Of a stretch of DNA of 49,694 nucleotides, positions 1 through 7,919 are shown one piece after another. This DNA is from a virus. The stretch lies in IMG/VR virus record IMGVR_UViG_3300007734_000950, positions 1 through 49,694 of that record; one strand, 5' to 3'. Made by a program: the position numbers and the translations under genes. Within the stretch, counting starts at the first letter, position 1. The number at the start of each line of letters is the position of its first letter. The notes below the pieces were generated by a model that was given only the letters and a program-made list of their open reading frames with translations, was not told the DNA's origin and did no database searches.

Positions 1-1160
1 TAGCTAAAATTCTTGAAGGATGGTTTAATAAACGAGAGCATTATCGAGGTTTAAAGAAAAAAGCTGGTAAAGAAGAAGATTGGGTTAATTATAAATCATA
101 TGACCTATTTCAACATGCATTTAAAATTTTACAGAATGCTATGTATGGTACATTTGCTATTAGTGGATGGCGCTATACGGATGGTCAATTAATCTGTAGC
201 GCTGCTATTACTAATACAGGACAATCATTAACACAAAATTCAATTAAATTTGTTAATAATAAACTAAACACTGAACTAGACTCAAATAAACAATACATTT
301 GTATTAGTGATACTGACTCTATGTATATTGAATTAGGTGATCTATTAAAACATAGACACCCAAATTCAACCTCAGAAGACAAAGATAAACATATTTTAGA
401 ATTAGCAACAGAAATCCAAGATGAATCAAATAATCATTTAAATAATCTTTGTAAAGAAATATTTAATATTGATCCTACAAAACATTATTTTCAATTAAAA
501 CAAGAAGTAATTGCTAAAGGTATTTTAGTTACTGGTAAGCGAAGATATGCTATGTATATTACTAATAAAGAAGGTGTTGCTGTTGATGAATTGGATATGA
601 AAGGACTTGAATTAATGAAGTCCAATATGAATAAATTGTTTAAAAAGTTTGGTGAAAACTTTATTAAGGATATTCTATTTGGCAAACCAAAACATGAATT
701 AGATTCTTCAATTATTGATTTTTATAAATCCCTTAAATCAACAGACCCTAAACAATTAGGCAAACCTACAGGAGTAAAACAAATCAATACCTATGCTACC
801 CCAGCACGAGCAGGAGAAATGTTTAGTAGCTTTAAATTAAAAGCTCCTGCAAATACTAAAGCTGCAGTTAGATATAACGATTTACTTAAGTTTAAAAGGC
901 TAGATAAACAATATGAATCAATTGTAGAAGGAGATAAAATCTTTATCATTAATTTAAAACCAAATATGTACAAATTAGAAACAATTGGTTTACCAAATGC
1001 TAAAGTACCGGATGAAATAGAAAAATTTGTTAAGACATATATTGATATAGATGAAATCTTTGAATCATTATTGTTAAACAAATTAAAGGAACTTTATAGA
1101 GATTTAAAATGGGAATTTCCTCCTTTAAATGCTAATGTAACTAAATTTTTTAGTTTTTAA
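1..1160 (+). CDS. Family B DNA polymerase, C-terminal part (5' truncated by window edge)
   Basis: The reading frame is open from base 3, so the gene starts upstream of the window; about 385 C-terminal residues remain of a protein that in T4 (gp43) is about 900. Two polymerase motifs are visible: motif B, K-x3-N-x2-YG, at bases 123-149 (KILQNAMYGTF), and motif C, the metal-binding DTDS, at bases 309-320 (CISDTDSMYIE). These define the palm and fingers of replicative family B enzymes. A clamp and clamp-loader genes follow within 6 kb, as expected for a T4-like replisome. The C-terminal end (VTKFFSF) could be the clamp-binding tip, which is an inference. Confidence 0.95.
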   Translation, partial: AKILEGWFNKREHYRGLKKKAGKEEDWVNYKSYDLFQHAFKILQNAMYGTFAISGWRYTDGQLICSAAITNTGQSLTQNSIKFVNNKLNTELDSNKQYICISDTDSMYIELGDLLKHRHPNSTSEDKDKHILELATEIQDESNNHLNNLCKEIFNIDPTKHYFQLKQEVIAKGILVTGKRRYAMYITNKEGVAVDELDMKGLELMKSNMNKLFKKFGENFIKDILFGKPKHELDSSIIDFYKSLKSTDPKQLGKPTGVKQINTYATPARAGEMFSSFKLKAPANTKAAVRYNDLLKFKRLDKQYESIVEGDKIFIINLKPNMYKLETIGLPNAKVPDEIEKFVKTYIDIDEIFESLLLNKLKELYRDLKWEFPPLNANVTKFFSF

Positions 1161-1194
1161 TGGTATGTATAATATATAACAAACTACATTTCCA

Positions 1195-1533
1195 ATGAAT
1201 AAAGAATTTAAAAGAATGCAAAAACTTGCAGGTATAATCACTGAAGGAAACTATACCGGACAGTCAGATATGATAATTACTCTTGATTATGATAATGAAA
1301 TAACAAAAATCGAAGACAAACATTATCATTTTGGCCCTGATGGAGCTATAGAATTTGAAATAGATACTATAGAATCAAACTTTGATCCTGATGATACAAT
1401 GAATATAGTTCAAGACCTTGTAAACCAACATAAGTGGGGTAAAATCATTTTAAATGTAATTCATGATGGTGAAGAAATGGAAGATGAGTTTAACATGAGT
1501 AATTGGAAAGGAATTAGTTACTGGGTAAAATAA
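1195..1533 (+). CDS. Hypothetical protein with capsid-targeting-like leader
   Basis: An acidic protein of 112 residues with no recognised fold. The first 18 residues differ from the rest: a basic amphipathic segment (MNKEFKRMQKLAGI) followed by ITE-G. This resembles the leader of T4 internal head proteins, which direct cargo into the prohead and are cut by the prohead protease after (I/L)-x-E. Similar N-termini occur on other proteins in the window, including the next gene. Cleavage and packaging are inferred. The gene sits 34 bases after the polymerase. Confidence 0.8.
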   Translation: MNKEFKRMQKLAGIITEGNYTGQSDMIITLDYDNEITKIEDKHYHFGPDGAIEFEIDTIESNFDPDDTMNIVQDLVNQHKWGKIILNVIHDGEEMEDEFNMSNWKGISYWVK

Positions 1534-1538
1534 TAAAC

Positions 1539-2312
1539 TTGATTAAACTTCTTGACATATTAAAAGAAATACATATTGATGAAGGAATTGTAAAAGTTCC
1601 TCAAGAAGTTTTATCTAAAATTAAGGATGTTTATGATTATGTTTCTAAAAACTTAGAAAATTTAAAATCTAAATCTAAAGGAAAAAATTGGGATAATCCT
1701 TATATTAGTTCTAAATTTAAAAACTACTTCCAATTTAAGGATCTTAAAGGACAAGACCTAAAAATCACTATTGGCTTCTATAACAACCCAGAAGATGCAG
1801 GAGCAGGTAGAATGGACACTACAACAGACATTCTTTTAATTAACCTGCCCTTTTTTACAGACTTTGAAGACTTTGAAGATCTTATAGAACATGAATTGGT
1901 TCATGCTATGGATCCTAAAGTAAGGGATGTAAAAATTTTTGGAAAAATGTATGCTAAAAAAGGAGCAGAACCTGATGAGTTTGAAAAGTATGCTAAGTCT
2001 CCTTGGGAATTTGATGCATTTACTGCCCCACTAGTAAATAAACTCGCATTAAATTTAAATAGAGTCCCAAACTTTAAAAATACTCTTCTTCAATTACTAT
2101 CAGATATACGTTCTAAAAGTATAAACGATATTGTAAATGATGAAAAATATGAGCAGTTGCCTTATTTGTTTTCTAAAAGAGAATGGACAGAAGAAAACTA
2201 CCCTAAAATATTTCAAGAGTATACATTTGAGTTACAAAAAATGAAAACGTGGGCTACAAAACCAACTTTGTATAAAAGGTTTACCTCAAGGTTAGGAAAA
2301 GAATTAGCATAA
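1539..2312 (+). CDS. Putative zinc metallopeptidase with capsid-targeting-like leader
   Basis: A protein of 257 residues that starts at TTG, five bases after the previous stop. It carries a zincin motif HELVH at residues 118-122. A likely third ligand is Glu156, in SPWEFDAF, about 33 residues downstream, which is gluzincin-like spacing. The N-terminus (MIKLLDILKEIHIDE-G) is an amphipathic helix ending in I-D-E-G, compatible with a T4-type prohead protease site. If that reading is right, the peptidase would be packaged and injected. Substrate unknown. The metallopeptidase call rests on the motif only; there is no signal peptide, so it should act in the cytoplasm. Confidence 0.75.
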   Translation: MIKLLDILKEIHIDEGIVKVPQEVLSKIKDVYDYVSKNLENLKSKSKGKNWDNPYISSKFKNYFQFKDLKGQDLKITIGFYNNPEDAGAGRMDTTTDILLINLPFFTDFEDFEDLIEHELVHAMDPKVRDVKIFGKMYAKKGAEPDEFEKYAKSPWEFDAFTAPLVNKLALNLNRVPNFKNTLLQLLSDIRSKSINDIVNDEKYEQLPYLFSKREWTEENYPKIFQEYTFELQKMKTWATKPTLYKRFTSRLGKELA

Positions 2313-2313
2313 A

Positions 2314-2344
2314 TTGGATTTTTAAAAAGGTTTTATTATATTAA
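2314..2344 (+). promoter_or_regulatory. Bacteroidota-type promoter for the clamp gene
   Basis: A TTGGATTTTT -33 element starts at 2314. Exactly 20 bases separate its TTG from TATATTAA (2337-2344). The downstream sequence AAAGGTTATG holds the clamp start codon. It matches the consensus shared by about ten other intergenic sites in the window. Confidence 0.7.
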
Positions 2345-2349
2345 AGGTT

Positions 2350-3072
2350 ATGATATCAAAATTAAAACTTCAATCTGTTATAGAAAAATACCATTTAGGT
2401 GGTTTAGTTGAAAATGTTAAATGGGATATTAGTAGTGATAAACAACTTACTATTAATTTTATGGCTCCAAGCCGTGAAATGATAGGTAAAGTTATATATA
2501 AAGATTTTCCTCTCCCTGAATCATCTATAGGAATTAGTAATACAACTCAATTAGCAAAACTACTTTCTATTACTAGTGGTGATTTAATTCTTGATTATGT
2601 TAAAGAACATAAATTAATCACTAAACTTCTTGTAGCTGATGAACAGTTTAATTTAAATTATACATTAGCAGATCTTCTTACTGTTCCTAAACCTGGAGAA
2701 TACAACGGACCTGAAGAATACGATATTGAAACTTCACTTACCGATGAAATTATTGTAGCATTAATTAAAGCTAAAAATGCTCTTAATAATAGTGAAAATG
2801 TAGTTGTAGAACCAAGTTTAATAGGATTAGAATTTAATTTTGGAGGAGATGTAGAATACTCTAATAAAGTAAGTTATACTATTCAAAATGTATCTCCCCC
2901 ATCTACAAATTTTAAACTAACCTATAATTCAGACTTACTAAAAAATATATTATCTTGTAATAAAGATATGCAAAATGGAAAATTATATATCAAACATAAT
3001 GGATTAATGAAATTAGTGTTTGATCATGAAAATATACAAAGTGTTTATTATATTGTTGCAAAAGAACAATAA
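2350..3072 (+). CDS. Sliding clamp (T4 gp45-like)
   Basis: A protein of 240 residues, close to T4 gp45 (228). Such clamps form a trimeric ring that tethers the polymerase to DNA; in T4 the clamp also activates late transcription. Similarity is weak by eye and clearest in the C-terminal third: a strand-rich YTIQNV...NFKLTYNSDLLK segment, then a short GKLYIKHNG hairpin and a terminal YYIVAKE strand, matching the gp45 order. Position supports the call: polymerase upstream, clamp-loader subunits downstream. A chaperone block is inserted between clamp and loader. Confidence 0.75.
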   Translation: MISKLKLQSVIEKYHLGGLVENVKWDISSDKQLTINFMAPSREMIGKVIYKDFPLPESSIGISNTTQLAKLLSITSGDLILDYVKEHKLITKLLVADEQFNLNYTLADLLTVPKPGEYNGPEEYDIETSLTDEIIVALIKAKNALNNSENVVVEPSLIGLEFNFGGDVEYSNKVSYTIQNVSPPSTNFKLTYNSDLLKNILSCNKDMQNGKLYIKHNGLMKLVFDHENIQSVYYIVAKEQ

Positions 3073-3086
3073 TCAATATATGTATA
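3056..3086 (+). promoter_or_regulatory. Possible promoter for the small heat-shock gene
   Basis: TTG at 3056-3058 lies inside the 3' end of the clamp gene, followed 20 bases later by TATGTATA (3079-3086). The spacing matches the other promoters, but the -7 box lacks the usual TTT, so this is a weaker candidate. Confidence 0.4.
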
Positions 3087-3088
3087 AT

Positions 3089-3105
3089 AAAACAGACCTT
3101 AGGGC
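3089..3105. repeat. Left arm of an inverted repeat flanking the hsp20 gene
   Basis: The sequence AAAACAGACCTTAGGGC is repeated in inverted orientation at 3583-3600 (GCCCTAAGGTTCTGTTTT), with a single extra T in the right arm. The two arms enclose exactly the hsp20 gene and its leader. Confidence 0.75.
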
Positions 3106-3151
3106 AAATTAGTTATATTAAAAATTAAGTTTAACATTTAAAAACCATCTT

Positions 3152-3158
3152 AGGAGGT
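3152..3158 (+). promoter_or_regulatory. Unusually strong Shine-Dalgarno site of hsp20
   Basis: AGGAGGT lies seven bases before the ATG at 3166. Most genes in this window have no Shine-Dalgarno sequence or only AAAGGTT, as is usual in Bacteroidota, so this perfect site stands out and suggests high expression or a foreign origin. Confidence 0.8.
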
Positions 3159-3165
3159 AAAAATT

Positions 3166-3576
3166 ATGAGTATCAATTTTCACGAATCACCCTTTGACAT
3201 TCTTGTCAAAAACTTTTTTGAGGCTAATTCTAAATTCTACCCTGCAGCCGAAACAAAATCTCCCCACCCAATAGACATTTATGAAAACCTACATGGACTT
3301 TGTCTTGAAATAGCATGTACTGGTTTATCTAGAGAGGATGTAGAGATTAATCTTGAACATGATATCATTAGGATATCATATAATAAACAAACAAACCCAA
3401 ATGAAGATAGAGTATATCAAGTAAAAAATATTGCTCAACGTTCATTTAATTTAGGTTATAAAATATCATCTCGTTTTAATTTATCTAAAGCTGAAGCTGA
3501 AATGAAAAATGGTTTATTAGTCATTTCAATTCCATTTGCTGAAGAAGCAAAACCTAAAACTTTAAAAATTAAATAA
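3166..3576 (+). CDS. Small heat-shock protein, Hsp20 / alpha-crystallin family
   Basis: A protein of 136 residues, typical for the family. Residues about 45-130 form the alpha-crystallin domain; the hallmark near its end is MKNGLLVISIP. The C-terminal LKIK supplies the L/I-x-I tail that mediates oligomer assembly. These proteins hold unfolding proteins for refolding by other chaperones, here plausibly the GroEL/ES genes 380 bases downstream. It has the strongest ribosome-binding site in the window and lies between a pair of inverted repeats. Small heat-shock proteins are known from T4-like cyanophages, so a phage copy is not exceptional by itself. Confidence 0.93.
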   Translation: MSINFHESPFDILVKNFFEANSKFYPAAETKSPHPIDIYENLHGLCLEIACTGLSREDVEINLEHDIIRISYNKQTNPNEDRVYQVKNIAQRSFNLGYKISSRFNLSKAEAEMKNGLLVISIPFAEEAKPKTLKIK

Positions 3577-3582
3577 AGTAAA

Positions 3583-3600
3583 GCCCTAAGGTTCTGTTTT
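3583..3600. repeat. Right arm of the inverted repeat flanking hsp20
   Basis: GCCCTAAGGTTCTGTTTT, the reverse complement (one inserted T) of bases 3089-3105. The arm ends in a T run, so it could also form a terminator-like RNA, but it has no local hairpin partner. Confidence 0.75.
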
Positions 3601-3605
3601 TTAAT

Positions 3606-3636
3606 TTGGAAAATTATAAAAAGGTTATTATCTTTA
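3606..3636 (+). promoter_or_regulatory. Promoter for the chaperonin operon
   Basis: TTGGAAAATT starts at 3606. The TTG is followed after exactly 20 bases by TATCTTTA (3629-3636), one of the best -7 boxes in the window. It would drive the genes at 3653, groES and groEL. Confidence 0.75.
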
Positions 3637-3652
3637 GAGAAAATTAAAACAT

Positions 3653-3955
3653 ATGAGTCAACAAAAACAAGAATTATCAAGCGTTACCTTGATTAAAGAT
3701 CCCATCCTGGAACCTTATTTTATTGGTAAGGACACTTACTGTTATACTGTCTATGAAAATGCAGTATCTTCAGAAAGCCCTAATAAAACTTATCTTAGAT
3801 CATGGGGTCACCATAACAATTTAGGATCTTGTCTTAAGGGAATAGCTAGACTTAAACTCAGCAAAACCAAAGAATACAATTCAATTCGTGAATACATTTC
3901 AGAATGGAATTCAATCCAAGAAAAATTTGAACAATTAGTTAATCCAGAAATATGA
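3653..3955 (+). CDS. Conserved phage protein, unknown function
   Basis: A soluble protein of 100 residues and the first gene of the chaperonin operon. It overlaps groES by four bases (ATGA). The central part reads DPILEPYFIGKDTYCYTVYE and then a GHHNNLGSCLKGIARLKL segment, which may be a small alpha/beta fold. From memory, similar small proteins occur in other phages, but I cannot assign a function. Coupling to groES suggests co-expression only. Confidence 0.75.
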   Translation: MSQQKQELSSVTLIKDPILEPYFIGKDTYCYTVYENAVSSESPNKTYLRSWGHHNNLGSCLKGIARLKLSKTKEYNSIREYISEWNSIQEKFEQLVNPEI

Positions 3956-4251
3956 AACAATTAAAAGCAACATTTAACGCAGTTATTGTAAAACCTCGTG
4001 AAGAAGAGGAAACAATGTATGGTGGAATTATAGTTCCAGACCTAGGCAAAGAAAAAGCCCTTATTGGTACTATTGTATCAGTAGGACCAGGACAATCCTC
4101 TATTACAGGTGAACTTATTCCTACATCCTTAAAAGAAGGAATGGAAGTTATGCTCCCAGCTTTAGGACCTAATAAAATTGAATTAGAAGGTCAAGAATAT
4201 TGGGTATGCCCTGAAAATCAAGTATTAGCAATTATAACAGAAACAGAATAA
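3952..4251 (+). CDS. groES: Co-chaperonin GroES
   Basis: A protein of 99 residues, the usual GroES length (97) and shorter than the T4 functional analogue gp31 (111). The beta-barrel start FNAVIVKPREEEE leads into a mobile loop TMYGGIIVPD, whose GGIIVP is the GroEL-contacting segment. A basic cap loop is less clear. It overlaps the preceding gene by four bases and ends one base before groEL, so the two subunits are co-translated. GroES forms the heptameric lid of the GroEL folding chamber. Confidence 0.95.
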   Translation: MKQLKATFNAVIVKPREEEETMYGGIIVPDLGKEKALIGTIVSVGPGQSSITGELIPTSLKEGMEVMLPALGPNKIELEGQEYWVCPENQVLAIITETE

Positions 4252-4252
4252 T

Positions 4253-5872
4253 ATGAGCAAAATTATCGAATTTGGACCCGAAGCAAGGAAAAAACTCGTA
4301 AACGGTATCGATAAGTTATCGAATGCTGTTACGTCAACATTAGGACCTAATGGTCGCAATGTTGTTATATCAAAACAAAACGACTACCCTGCATCTACAA
4401 AAGATGGTGTAACTGTAGCTAAAAACATTATATTGGAAGACCCAATTGAAGAATTAGGTGCTCAACTAGTAAAACAAGCAGCTATTAAAACAGCTGATGG
4501 TGCTGGTGATGGTACAACTACTTCTACATTATTGGCTCAAGAAATGGTAAAAGCCGGTTTAACTCACCTTAACAATGGAGTAAATGCAGTTAAGGTTAAA
4601 CGTGAAATTGATTTAGCAGTTAAAGAGGTAGTTAATGCTCTTCGTAAAGAAATTTCTCAAGATGTTAGTTCCGAAGACCAACTCAAACAAGTTGCTACAA
4701 TCTCAGCAAATAATGACCCCGAAATTGGAGAATTAATTGCTACAGCAATGCAAAAAGTAGGTCGTGAAGGTGTAGTACATATTGAAGAATCAAAATCAGG
4801 TGAAACATACCTTGAAACCGTAGAAGGTATGCAATTTGATCGTGGTTATAAGTCACATTATTTTGTTACTGATAATAACACAATGACTTGTACTCTTGAA
4901 AATCCATTAGTTCTTATTGCTGATAAGCGTTTTACTACTATTAAGGAACTACTTCCTATCCTTGAAGCAGTATCAAATCAAAATAAATCATTACTTATTG
5001 TAGCTGATGATATTGAAGGAGAAGCTCTTGCTACTCTTATTGTAAATAAAATTAGAGGTACTATTAAAGTAGCAGCAGTAAAAGCACCTGATTTTGGTGA
5101 TCGTAAAAAACTTCTTCTTGAAGATATTGCTATTTTAACTGGTGGTGAAGTATTCAATCCTGATAAGGGTATGAAACTAGATAAATTTGATTGGAAATGG
5201 TTTGGTGAAGCTCGATTAGTTACTATTAGTAAAGATGAAACTACTATTGTAGATGGTAAAGGCGAAGCAGCTAAAATCGAAACCCGCATCTCAGAACTTC
5301 AACAACAAATTGAAAAATCAAAAACACCATATGAACAAGAAAAACTACAAGAACGTTTAGCTAAGTTTGTAGGTGGAGTAGCAATCATCCATGTTGGTGG
5401 TAATACTGAAACTGAGGTTAAAGAAAAGAAAGACCGTGTAGATGATGCTTTACAAGCAACTAAAGCTGCAATTGAAGAAGGTATTGTACCTGGTGGAGGG
5501 GTTGCTTTGCTTTATGCTAGAGAAGCAATTTTTAACCTAAATAGTATTGGAGGAAACATTGTTTGGAGAGCTTGTTCTTCACCTTTTGTAAAAATCCTTA
5601 TTAATGCTGGTTATGAAGAAATGGAAATTTATTCACTTATTAATAAATTAGGTGAAGCTGAATTTGATAACTGGAAAGGATATAATCTTGAAACTGAGGC
5701 ATTTGTTAATATGGGAGAAGCAGGAATTATTGACCCAACCAAAGTTACCCGCACAGCTCTAGAAAATGCAGCTTCAGTAGCAGGAACAATTCTATTAACT
5801 GAATGTACAGTAGTAGATAAACCTGAAGAAAAATCTAAAGATGAATTTGCAGAAATGCAAAGTATGTTTTAA
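4253..5872 (+). CDS. groEL: Chaperonin GroEL
   Basis: A full-length GroEL of 539 residues (E. coli 548). Family motifs are in order: [19 protein letters not shown] (ATP-site Asp), the nucleotide loop DGAGDGTTT near residue 85, and [18 protein letters not shown] around residue 400 with the catalytic Asp. The hinge glycines [13 protein letters not shown] are present. The C-terminus is [15 protein letters not shown]; the Gly-Gly-Met repeat tail of bacterial GroEL is absent, which should change the chamber floor. Together with its own GroES it could form a complete phage chaperonin dedicated to phage proteins. Confidence 0.97.
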   Translation: MSKIIEFGPEARKKLVNGIDKLSNAVTSTLGPNGRNVVISKQNDYPASTKDGVTVAKNIILEDPIEELGAQLVKQAAIKTADGAGDGTTTSTLLAQEMVKAGLTHLNNGVNAVKVKREIDLAVKEVVNALRKEISQDVSSEDQLKQVATISANNDPEIGELIATAMQKVGREGVVHIEESKSGETYLETVEGMQFDRGYKSHYFVTDNNTMTCTLENPLVLIADKRFTTIKELLPILEAVSNQNKSLLIVADDIEGEALATLIVNKIRGTIKVAAVKAPDFGDRKKLLLEDIAILTGGEVFNPDKGMKLDKFDWKWFGEARLVTISKDETTIVDGKGEAAKIETRISELQQQIEKSKTPYEQEKLQERLAKFVGGVAIIHVGGNTETEVKEKKDRVDDALQATKAAIEEGIVPGGGVALLYAREAIFNLNSIGGNIVWRACSSPFVKILINAGYEEMEIYSLINKLGEAEFDNWKGYNLETEAFVNMGEAGIIDPTKVTRTALENAASVAGTILLTECTVVDKPEEKSKDEFAEMQSMF

Positions 5873-5886
5873 TTTTAAAACAAGTT

Positions 5887-6147
5887 ATGTCTACAGAAAT
5901 TAAGTTATTTGATGAATTAATTGCAGTTCGCGTACCACCTGGAGACAGGTGGGCGCTAACTAGCAATAAAGATAAGGTTTATAATTCACTAACTGATACT
6001 TTAGAAGCATATTTTCAACAATCTCAACAACCTTGTGATTTTAAATTATCTCCTTTAAATGGAGCTTTATATGCTATTAAAGAAATAGAACTAGAAAAAG
6101 TACCTGAACCTCCTAAAAAATATAATCTCTATGGAGATTATGAATAA
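5887..6147 (+). CDS. Hypothetical protein
   Basis: A protein of 86 residues between groEL (14 bases upstream) and the clamp-loader gene (8 bases downstream). It begins with a likely beta strand (IKLFDELIAVRVPPGDRWAL) and ends in a proline/tyrosine-rich tail (PEPPKKYNLYGDYE). No recognised domain. Its operon position suggests co-expression with replication and folding genes. Confidence 0.7.
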   Translation: MSTEIKLFDELIAVRVPPGDRWALTSNKDKVYNSLTDTLEAYFQQSQQPCDFKLSPLNGALYAIKEIELEKVPEPPKKYNLYGDYE

Positions 6148-6155
6148 TTAGTTAT

Positions 6156-7076
6156 ATGAAAGAAAACAGTTTATACGTAGAAAAGTATCGTTCTAAAACG
6201 CTAAATGAATATGTTGGTAATGATCAACTAAAACAAATCATCCACCAATATATAAAAAACAATGATATCCAAAATTTATTGTTATATGGCACACCGGGTA
6301 CAGGTAAAACTACATTAGCAAAACTAATTGTTAATAATATAAATTGTGATTTTCTTTATATTAATGCAAGTGATGAGAGAGGTATTGATACAATTAGAGA
6401 TAAAGTACAAGGATTTGCTTCAAGTGCTTCATTTAAACCTATTAAAGTTATCATTTTAGATGAAGCTGATTTCTTAACTATTCAAGCCCAAGCATCACTT
6501 CGAAACATTATTGAAACATATTCTCGCACTACTAGATTTATATTAACTTGTAATTATCTTGAACGTATTATTGATCCACTCCAATCACGTTGCCAGGTAT
6601 TAAAAATTACTCCTCCATCTAAAAAAGAAGTAGCACAACATATTTCTACTATTTTAGATCAAGAGAATATATATTATGAAGTATCTGATTTAGCTTTAGT
6701 AGTTAATAAACATTACCCTGATGTTAGAAAAATACTTAATACCTGCCAAGTAAATGCAGTTGATAATAAATTAAAAGTTGATAATTCAATTTTAACATCA
6801 AGTGGTTATAAAGATGCTATTCTAAAAGAATTAAAATCACCATCTAAAAACAGCTTTAAAAACATTAGACAAATACTTGCTGATAGTAATTTGGATGATT
6901 TTGAAGAAATTTATAGATTCCTATATGATAGTTTAGATGAATATGGTAATAATGATTTAACTAAAGCAATGATTGTTATCGAAATAGAAAACTATATGTA
7001 TCATGCTAATTTTAGAATCGATAAAGAAATAAATGTTATGGCTTTAATATGTTCAATTTTAAAAACAATAAATTAA
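6156..7076 (+). CDS. Clamp-loader large subunit (T4 gp44 / RFC-like AAA+ ATPase)
   Basis: A protein of 306 residues (T4 gp44 is 319). It has a Walker A GTPGTGKTT with Lys51, Walker B ILDEAD at residues 100-105, and the arginine-finger motif SRC at 144-146, which together define RFC/gp44 ATPases. These load the sliding clamp using ATP. The small subunit follows 236 bases downstream, as in T4 (44 then 62), with a small gene between. Confidence 0.95.
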   Translation: MKENSLYVEKYRSKTLNEYVGNDQLKQIIHQYIKNNDIQNLLLYGTPGTGKTTLAKLIVNNINCDFLYINASDERGIDTIRDKVQGFASSASFKPIKVIILDEADFLTIQAQASLRNIIETYSRTTRFILTCNYLERIIDPLQSRCQVLKITPPSKKEVAQHISTILDQENIYYEVSDLALVVNKHYPDVRKILNTCQVNAVDNKLKVDNSILTSSGYKDAILKELKSPSKNSFKNIRQILADSNLDDFEEIYRFLYDSLDEYGNNDLTKAMIVIEIENYMYHANFRIDKEINVMALICSILKTIN

Positions 7077-7080
7077 ATAA

Positions 7081-7326
7081 ATGGAAAAAACAGCAACCCC
7101 AAAAATGAATCTTAACATAGATTTAAAAGCAACACAACCTATTACCTCACCAGATGGAAATCATGTGTTTGCTGAAGGAATGATTCTTAGAAAAGTTTCT
7201 AAATTTGTAGCAGGTACTTCTGAAGATGCAATTGTTCCTATTCCTGTAATGTATGATGTTAAAACAGGTAAAATCTTAATTGAAATGTTACCTAAAGATA
7301 TTCGAGACGAATATGCAAATATTTGA
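7081..7326 (+). CDS. Conserved hypothetical protein between clamp-loader genes
   Basis: A protein of 81 residues four bases after the clamp-loader gene. Strand-rich, with NLNIDLKATQPITSPDG followed by FAEGMILRKVSKF and an IVPIPVMYD strand. From memory, relatives in other T4-like marine phages carry paired cysteines in a zinc ribbon; this copy has no cysteine at all, but I could not verify the relationship. It overlaps the following gene's ATG at 7313 by 14 bases. Confidence 0.7.
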   Translation: MEKTATPKMNLNIDLKATQPITSPDGNHVFAEGMILRKVSKFVAGTSEDAIVPIPVMYDVKTGKILIEMLPKDIRDEYANI

Positions 7327-7723
7327 TTGGCTTAAACAAATCACCCTTGAAAAACAACCTTGGAATTCTTTTACTGAGGAAGACAAAGCATCATTTAGCC
7401 CATATATGATACATCGCTTCCTCAGTATGAATTCTGAGTACATTGAGTTTGTAAATTTAGTCCAAACAATACCTTATACTGAAAAAGAAAAAATTTATAC
7501 ACTTTATTTACGCATGGTACCAAAGAAAAATGTATTTTTAAAATATATTAAATCATCTAAAACAAAAAGGCAGGAATCATTATTAAAACATATTGCTTCA
7601 TATTATGAATGTTCTTTAGGTGAAGCTGAAGAATATATAGATCTTATAGGGTCTACTGGAGTAAGAGGTATTTTAGTTAAATTAGGTGTTGAAGAAAAAG
7701 AAATTAAAAAATTACTAAAATAA
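7313..7723 (+). CDS. Clamp-loader small subunit (T4 gp62-like)
   Basis: I start at ATG 7313 (MQIFDWLKQITL) rather than the in-frame TTG at 7280, which would overlap the previous gene more. The product is 136 residues, shorter than T4 gp62 (187). The segment YMIHRFLSMNSEYIEFVNL resembles the conserved region of phage gp62 homologues, and the C-terminal half is helical. It is the non-ATPase partner that stacks with gp44 in the loader. The call leans on gene order as well as this motif. Confidence 0.75.
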   Translation: MQIFDWLKQITLEKQPWNSFTEEDKASFSPYMIHRFLSMNSEYIEFVNLVQTIPYTEKEKIYTLYLRMVPKKNVFLKYIKSSKTKRQESLLKHIASYYECSLGEAEEYIDLIGSTGVRGILVKLGVEEKEIKKLLK

Positions 7724-7917
7724 TGGATAGTATTGTTACATCAATTATAAAACAATTTGAAGAACGTAGTATTAAAGGTAAAGAAAAATACGGAGTTGAT
7801 CTAGATAGAACAGATTTATCTTTATTAGAATGGATTGAACATGCTAAACAAGAACACATGGATGCTATTCTTTATTTAGAAAAAATCAAACAACAATACC
7901 TCCAAGAACAAAAATAA
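7723..7917 (+). CDS. Small conserved phage protein, MazG-like motif
   Basis: A helical protein of 64 residues whose ATG overlaps the previous stop by one base. It reads ERSIKGKEKYGVDLDRTDL, then EWIEHAKQEHMDAILYLEKI. The KYG plus W..H..QE..DA.LYL pattern recurs in many phage proteins and looks like a MazG-type metal-binding helix pair, but the E-x-x-D arrangement is only partial. No activity is claimed. Confidence 0.75.
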   Translation: MDSIVTSIIKQFEERSIKGKEKYGVDLDRTDLSLLEWIEHAKQEHMDAILYLEKIKQQYLQEQK

Positions 7918-7919
7918 TT

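Noticed and set aside
3089-3600. Inverted repeats around hsp20 as an insertion sequence
   Set aside because: No transposase is enclosed and no target duplication is evident, so an IS element is not supported.
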